Shown: one piece after another, positions 28,895-33,076 of the stretch
How positions within the stretch are numbered: position 1 is the stretch's first letter
Layout of the letters: every line of letters starts with the position of its first letter
Assembly (NCBI GenBank): GCA_017439405.1
Contig: JAFSJF010000119.1
Coordinates: 1 to 33,076 of the forward strand
From: Bacteroidales bacterium
Lineage (GTDB): Bacteria > Bacteroidota > Bacteroidia > Bacteroidales > F082
Reading direction: 5' to 3'
Length of the DNA stretch: 33,076 bases
The notes under the pieces: generated by a model
The model's input: only the letters and a program-made list of their open reading frames with translations
Databases searched by the model: none
Told to the model about the DNA's origin: nothing
Position numbers and translations under genes: made by a program

Positions 28895-30916
28895 TTATTG
28901 AATCATCAGTTTCGTGGTCAATTCTTGGCTTTGGTTCTTGGCCTTCAAGAAATACATTCCTTTCGGGCATTGGCCAAGGTTGATGGCGGAATGGCCTTCG
29001 TGAATGCCTCTGTAAATCTCACGCCCTGTGAGGTCGTAAACCTCAACATCCCAGCGGCCTTCGCCGAGGTCAAGATTGAATTGACCGTTGGAAGGATTGG
29101 GATAAACCACGAACCCAGAATTTTCCGTTTCGTCAACCGACTGGGTCTCTTGGAACATCACGATTTGCTTCAGCGAAGTTTTGTCGCCTCCATAAAGTGC
29201 TTGCACCTCAATGATATAAAGCTTTTCAGGCTGGTACTCAAATTCGTATTCGTTTTCGGTAATGGCTTCCGCTACCAACACGTTGTTCACATACATGTTG
29301 TAGCCCGTAGGCGTGCCTTGCGAAGGAGCATCCCACGAGACGAGGAGGCAATGGCAATACACGCCTTCCTCCTCCTCGGCCTTCAGGTTTTGCACCGAAT
29401 AAGGATGCTCGTCGGTGTATTCGTATGCAAAACGGCTGTTGAAAACCTCCTTAGTGGTGTAGTCCTGAACCCAGACGGCCACTTCCAAATCGTTCATCTC
29501 CTCGACATGGGTCGAAGCCATATCGTATTCAAACTCAAAGTGTTGTTCCTCTCCAAAAACAAAATTCGCTGGTGTGCCTTGGGCATCGGGGAGCATCTTC
29601 ATCATGACGTGGTAGAACTCCGTCTCGCCATTGCTGCCCGTATTGCCGACCGTCTTTTTCTCGTTCACCGAAACGAATACGCGGGCGTTTTGGTCGACGA
29701 AAGGCATGATGTCGGCCAGCACCTTGATGGTGCTACCTTGGATGGAGAATGAGCTACGGATGTCGAAAAACGCGGCTTGTTCCAACCGAGGCTCGAAATT
29801 CACGCTTTGCACGGGATTGTATCCTTGGTCAGCACCATCGAGGAAAGCTTGAGGAACACCCACCAAATTGTAATAGTAAAAACGGGTGTCGCTTTCGGCG
29901 GTGTGGTATCGGTCGCCAAAAGTGGGATACTTCACGAAGGCGAACTGTCCGGCATAGTCCTCGCAGAGCTGGTGCAAAGCTTGGTTGGTAGCCACGCACG
30001 GACCGCAAGTCGACGACGAAAAACTCTCAATCATCACTTTCCTTTCGCCGATGGCATGAACCACCGTAAGGGTCAGGTCAAGCTGGTTGTTTTCGGCGTT
30101 GTCATCGCCTTCAGCCCCATTGACTTTCAACAACTTGAAAACGCAATCGTGTTGGCCCAAATCGAGGTCGACGGGGGTGCTGAAAGTCAGCACGTCATTG
30201 GTCATATTGGGAATATCGACCGAGAACGACTCCACCACAGGTTCCAGACCGTCAACCTGATAGCTCATCTCGACCGAGGTGATGGCATCGGTGCCGTAAT
30301 TGAGCACCTTCACGGCGAGGTTGGTCATGCCATACTGAACCGTCGATGGAAACGCCAACCTCGACAATCCCAAATCCAAGGCCGTGTTGCCAATAATTTC
30401 GAGGTCGTCGAAGTACCATTGGAGGAACTGCTGGCTATTTGTCTCGACAAAGATGCAGAACTGCACGTTGGGCTGTCCCATGTCGGGCGACTCGATCGAC
30501 TCCTGTATGTTGTACACAGAGGAGGAGTTGTAGGTGTGGCGCCAGCACTCGTTCCAAGTTGCGCCGCCGTCGGAAGAGGTGGCGATGCCCATGTCGTTGG
30601 TGGCGTAGAAATGGTCATAGTAATGGTTGAACCTAAACGTCACGCTGTTGACACCTGCCAAGTCGATGGCAGGAGTGACGAGGCGCGCCATGCCGTTGAA
30701 AGTAGGTGAGCACAACAGCTGCATCTCATTGGGGCTACCGCCCGTATGGTTCGTGGTTGAGACCACCCAGTTGTTGGCACCTTCGCCCTGAACCGACCAG
30801 CCGGCAGGAATCGTGTTCCCATCGAAAGATTCGTGAAGCAAGACGGCACGATTTTGCGCTAATCCTGCCGTTGCAAACAGGATAAGCACCGCGAGAGAAA
30901 AAACATATTTATTCAT
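28895..30916 (-). CDS. Larger Omp28-like type IX cargo protein with jelly-roll domain
   Basis: 673 residues. After the signal peptide (MNKYVFSLAVLILFATAGLA) comes a choice-of-anchor J/MAM-like domain (LHESFDGNTIPAGWSVQGEG ... WYFDDLEIIG) and a beta domain (residues about 175-265). An Omp28-like thioredoxin part follows with MIESFSSSTCGPCVATNQAL (CxxC), then FLDGADQGYNP. A fibronectin III-like region (CLLVSWDAPSQGTPTGYNMYVN) and a Por sorting domain (VYPNPSNGQFNLDLGEG ... TTKLMIQ) close the protein. Its C-terminal 75 residues are about two thirds identical to those of the next gene, so the pair probably shares history. It is divergent from the ECF sigma gene. Confidence 0.88.
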   Translation of the reverse strand: MNKYVFSLAVLILFATAGLAQNRAVLLHESFDGNTIPAGWSVQGEGANNWVVSTTNHTGGSPNEMQLLCSPTFNGMARLVTPAIDLAGVNSVTFRFNHYYDHFYATNDMGIATSSDGGATWNECWRHTYNSSSVYNIQESIESPDMGQPNVQFCIFVETNSQQFLQWYFDDLEIIGNTALDLGLSRLAFPSTVQYGMTNLAVKVLNYGTDAITSVEMSYQVDGLEPVVESFSVDIPNMTNDVLTFSTPVDLDLGQHDCVFKLLKVNGAEGDDNAENNQLDLTLTVVHAIGERKVMIESFSSSTCGPCVATNQALHQLCEDYAGQFAFVKYPTFGDRYHTAESDTRFYYYNLVGVPQAFLDGADQGYNPVQSVNFEPRLEQAAFFDIRSSFSIQGSTIKVLADIMPFVDQNARVFVSVNEKKTVGNTGSNGETEFYHVMMKMLPDAQGTPANFVFGEEQHFEFEYDMASTHVEEMNDLEVAVWVQDYTTKEVFNSRFAYEYTDEHPYSVQNLKAEEEEGVYCHCLLVSWDAPSQGTPTGYNMYVNNVLVAEAITENEYEFEYQPEKLYIIEVQALYGGDKTSLKQIVMFQETQSVDETENSGFVVYPNPSNGQFNLDLGEGRWDVEVYDLTGREIYRGIHEGHSAINLGQCPKGMYFLKAKNQSQELTTKLMIQ

Positions 30917-31049
30917 GTCAGCAAGGAATTAGTTTGTCAATGTTCTTTTTATAGGTGCAAAGGAACGCCAAAAAATAACACCGACGAAAAAAATCATCCG
31001 AAAGTTATTTTTTCCCTTATTTTGCACCGAAACAAGCAAAAGAGCTTTT

Positions 31050-31583
31050 ATGCCCAACGTGGAGACCACCGTCACGACACCATCACACAGCGAAAGGACC
31101 GAGAAGGACTTCGACGCCATGCTGCTGCGCAACAAGGCCATGCTTTGGCATGTCTGCGCCGACTACAGCTTGGGGCGCGAGTGGAGCATGGAAGACCGGA
31201 TGCAAGAGGTGATGGTGAGCCTTTGGCGGAGTTTCGGCCAATTTGAAGGGCGAAGCTCTGAAAAGACATGGGTGTGGCGCGTGGCCACCAACACGATGCT
31301 ACAGCTGCGGCGCAAGGCCGACAGGAGCATCGTCACCGAGACGATAGAAAACGACACGGAAGCCGACGCGGGAACTGCCGACGAGAACCTTCGCCAACTC
31401 AACCAGCTCATCGACACACTGCCAGAGAAAGAATCGACCACGATACGCGCCTTCCTCGACGGCTTCTCCTACAAGGAAATCGCCGACATGACGGGCAGCA
31501 CCGTCGGCGCCGTAGCCATGCGCATTGCCCGGACCAAACGACGCCTCAAGCAAATGTTCGAAAAAGAAAACAACACCTATTAA
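31050..31583 (+). CDS. ECF-type RNA polymerase sigma factor
   Basis: A 177-residue protein with region 2 (DFDAMLLRNKAMLWHVCADYSLG ... DRMQEVMVSLWRSFGQFEGRSSEKTWVWRVATN) and region 4 (LIDTLPEKESTTIRAFLDGFSYKEIADMTGSTVGAVAMRIARTKRRL). This is the standard ECF layout. The gene is first in a plus-strand unit with the probable anti-sigma factor (start 3 bases past its stop). The next genes encode a lipoprotein and a secreted protein, so the regulon may concern the envelope. A TTATTTTGCA element lies upstream, but the promoter match is imperfect. Confidence 0.93.
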   Translation: MPNVETTVTTPSHSERTEKDFDAMLLRNKAMLWHVCADYSLGREWSMEDRMQEVMVSLWRSFGQFEGRSSEKTWVWRVATNTMLQLRRKADRSIVTETIENDTEADAGTADENLRQLNQLIDTLPEKESTTIRAFLDGFSYKEIADMTGSTVGAVAMRIARTKRRLKQMFEKENNTY

Positions 31584-31586
31584 TAT

Positions 31587-31997
31587 ATGAAAACCAACCT
31601 CAAAGACAAGACAATGAACGCTCAACAACCAGGCGACGACTTCCAGAAGGCTTGGGAACGCCGCAAACAAGACTGGCAACGGCAGGCCGAGCATAGCCTG
31701 CCCGACGACGCCACCCTGCTGCGCCTGTCGGAGCTTGCACGCCAACAAGCGCAACGGCAAGAGGCCGTGGTCGTTCCCCTCGCCCGCCGCCGCCTCCGTT
31801 GGCTGCCCTACGCCGCCGCCGCAAGCCTCGTCGTCGGCATTGCCACCTTCATGCTATCGCGGCAGGGCCAACCCGATAACGCCTTGCCCGTGGCCGAAGA
31901 AGTCAGCGTGGAAGGGCAAACCATGCACTTCCTCTGCAACAGCGGATGCTCGGTCGATGAAGTGCTGATAGCCGCCAACGAGGTCATCAAGGAATAA
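31587..31997 (+). CDS. Probable anti-sigma factor, single-pass membrane protein
   Basis: 136 residues if the ATG just after the sigma stop is used; a second ATG at 31614 is equally possible. The N-terminal cytoplasmic part is helical and charged (DDFQKAWERRKQDWQRQAEHSLPDDATLLRLSELARQQ), as in anti-sigma domains. A basic RRRLRWLPY segment and one transmembrane helix (AAAASLVVGIATFML) follow. The outer part has two Cys (FLCNSGC) and ends in ANEVIKE. No ZAS motif. The call rests on the context and topology; the outer Cys pair could sense oxidation. Confidence 0.7.
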   Translation: MKTNLKDKTMNAQQPGDDFQKAWERRKQDWQRQAEHSLPDDATLLRLSELARQQAQRQEAVVVPLARRRLRWLPYAAAASLVVGIATFMLSRQGQPDNALPVAEEVSVEGQTMHFLCNSGCSVDEVLIAANEVIKE

Positions 31998-32020
31998 GGC
32001 TAATCGAAAAACGCCAAGCT

Positions 32021-32860
32021 ATGAGAACCATAATCAACTATATAGCCATTATCGCCACGGTAGCGACCCTTATGGGTTGCGGCAAGACGCGAGAGCATGG
32101 CAAGGAAGCCGGCAAATGCAACAACGCCGCGCTTGAGTTGTATTGCCGCTATGCCGACGACGACCACCTCACCGTGGCCTACTTAGGCGACTTCAACCTG
32201 AAAGGGAAGCCCATCGACGCAGTGATGCTACAAGCCAACGACGACGCCGACTGGCAACGCATCAGGCAAGACTTCGGAATGGTGATTGAAGCCGACTCGT
32301 GCGGCGAGGCCATTGACTTCCCGATGTGCCCCGACACGGCTAAAATTGTTTCCGTCGGCGTGGGCATCGAGACGGATTTCATCACCATCTTGGGTTTGGA
32401 TAGTCTGACCACGCGCGAGCAAATCACCGACGGGCAAGTCAAGCTGTTCGCCGAAAACGTGGCCAAGCAACTGCGCGACATCCTGAGCAACTTCGAGGCT
32501 TCCGACGCCGTAATGCCCGCCGCCATCATCATGGGCAACGGCCCCATCGAATATGAAGGGGAAAACATCAATTACGACGACTACATCAACACCGTGGCCG
32601 ATGCCATCGCCGCCAACATCATCGACGAATACTTCGCCCAACGCGACAGCATCGAGAACGGCTACGATGAGGAAGCCTACCAAAAAGCCGTGGAAGAAGG
32701 CAGCAACATGATGACCAACGCAAAACAGCACGGCCACAGCGGCTACATCACCGCCACCGACCACACCAACCGCACCTTGTGGCTTTTCTTCTACGACGAC
32801 CAAGAGGAATGCAACATCATACTGGCCCACATCAAGGACGACATCATCGTCAAACAATAA
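32021..32860 (+). CDS. Lipoprotein of unknown function
   Basis: 279 residues with a lipoprotein signal (IIATVATLMGC). The mature part is acidic and starts GKTREHGKEAGKCNN; it alternates strands and helices (LTVAYLGDFNLKGKPIDAVMLQA, FITILGLDSLTTREQITDGQVKLFAENVAKQL, TLWLFFYDDQEECNIILAHI). I do not recognise a family. It lies 23 bases after the anti-sigma gene and is probably cotranscribed, suggesting that it belongs to the envelope response of this sigma unit. Confidence 0.8.
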   Translation: MRTIINYIAIIATVATLMGCGKTREHGKEAGKCNNAALELYCRYADDDHLTVAYLGDFNLKGKPIDAVMLQANDDADWQRIRQDFGMVIEADSCGEAIDFPMCPDTAKIVSVGVGIETDFITILGLDSLTTREQITDGQVKLFAENVAKQLRDILSNFEASDAVMPAAIIMGNGPIEYEGENINYDDYINTVADAIAANIIDEYFAQRDSIENGYDEEAYQKAVEEGSNMMTNAKQHGHSGYITATDHTNRTLWLFFYDDQEECNIILAHIKDDIIVKQ

Positions 32861-32923
32861 AAAAGCCAAGAGCAAATCAAATACGAACAACCATCTTAAT
32901 CAACAATCAAATCAAAAAGTACT

Positions 32924-33076
32924 ATGAAGAAAAATGTATTTTCTTTGATGATGACGCTTGTGCTGGCCTTTGTGGGTTTGGCACAGGCGAGCGAACTGAC
33001 CGTCAATGATGGCACGACCACCAACGGTTACGTTCCGGTGTACGGCTACTATGCCGACGCCTATCTGAAAGCGGAG
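32924..33076 (+). CDS. Start of a secreted surface protein (cut by window end)
   Basis: An ATG at 32924 opens a frame of 51 codons to the right edge. It has a signal peptide (MKKNVFSLMMTLVLAFVGLAQA) followed by SELTVNDGTTTNGYVPVYGYYADAYLKAE, the opening of a mature domain common in Bacteroidota surface proteins with jelly-roll and fibronectin parts. It lies 63 bases past the lipoprotein gene on the same strand. Length, sorting domain and role cannot be seen. Confidence 0.75.
   Translation, partial: MKKNVFSLMMTLVLAFVGLAQASELTVNDGTTTNGYVPVYGYYADAYLKAE

Overview
The window looks like a chromosomal segment of a Bacteroidota (probably Bacteroidales) genome. The basis is: three secreted proteins with Por-type (type IX secretion) C-terminal sorting domains, Bacteroidota-style promoters (TTG or TTTG, 17-18 bases, then TAnnTTTG) before many genes, few Shine-Dalgarno sites, and Bacteroidota-type families (Omp28-like, CotH-like, a DUF2795-like protein, large AAA/DUF4143 ATPases). 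I see no rRNA, tRNA, integrase, transposase or CRISPR array.

Region 1 (1-6892, all minus strand) is the most unusual part. Read in the direction of transcription it has: a 45-aa Cys-containing peptide resembling a RiPP precursor; an attenuator-like palindrome; an 84-aa protein; a radical SAM/SPASM maturase with a PqqD-like recognition domain; a metal-dependent amidohydrolase; a PH-like protein; a JAB/JAMM isopeptidase; an E2 (UBC)-like protein; a 58-aa microprotein; an E1-like ThiF protein; a 43-aa single-pass membrane microprotein; and two Sel1-repeat proteins (the last cut by the window edge). Spacing is tight, with several ATGA overlaps, so a radical-SAM peptide module and a complete ubiquitin-like E1-E2-JAB module appear to share one operon. 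No classical ubiquitin-like protein ending in Gly-Gly is visible. This is the best candidate for an undescribed system.

Region 2 (6893-10430) holds a promoter followed by a rod-shaped, 6S-like noncoding RNA candidate, a membrane Ser/Thr kinase, a divergent unknown gene, another Sel1-type gene and an AT-rich gap closed by a terminator. Region 3 (10430-18871) is mostly housekeeping: DUF2795-like protein, cobalamin adenosyltransferase, methyltransferase, two secreted proteins, NifU-like and Mrp iron-sulfur proteins, CotH-like lipoprotein and YbaK. It is interleaved with three kinds of structured intergenic repeats; two copies of one kind differ by compensatory base-pair changes.

Region 4 (18893-22605) is an accessory patch: an AlbA_2/RecG-like protein, a DUF4160/DUF2442 pair and an AAA/DUF4143 ATPase whose promoter carries four 17-bp repeats at an exact 33-bp period. 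Region 5 (22606-27860) has the long single-chain PurL and a second AAA/DUF4143 ATPase, also preceded by about 32-bp-periodic repeats. Region 6 (27881-33076) is a cell-surface locus: two tandem Omp28-like type IX cargo proteins, then divergently an ECF sigma factor, its probable anti-sigma factor, a lipoprotein and the start of a further secreted protein.
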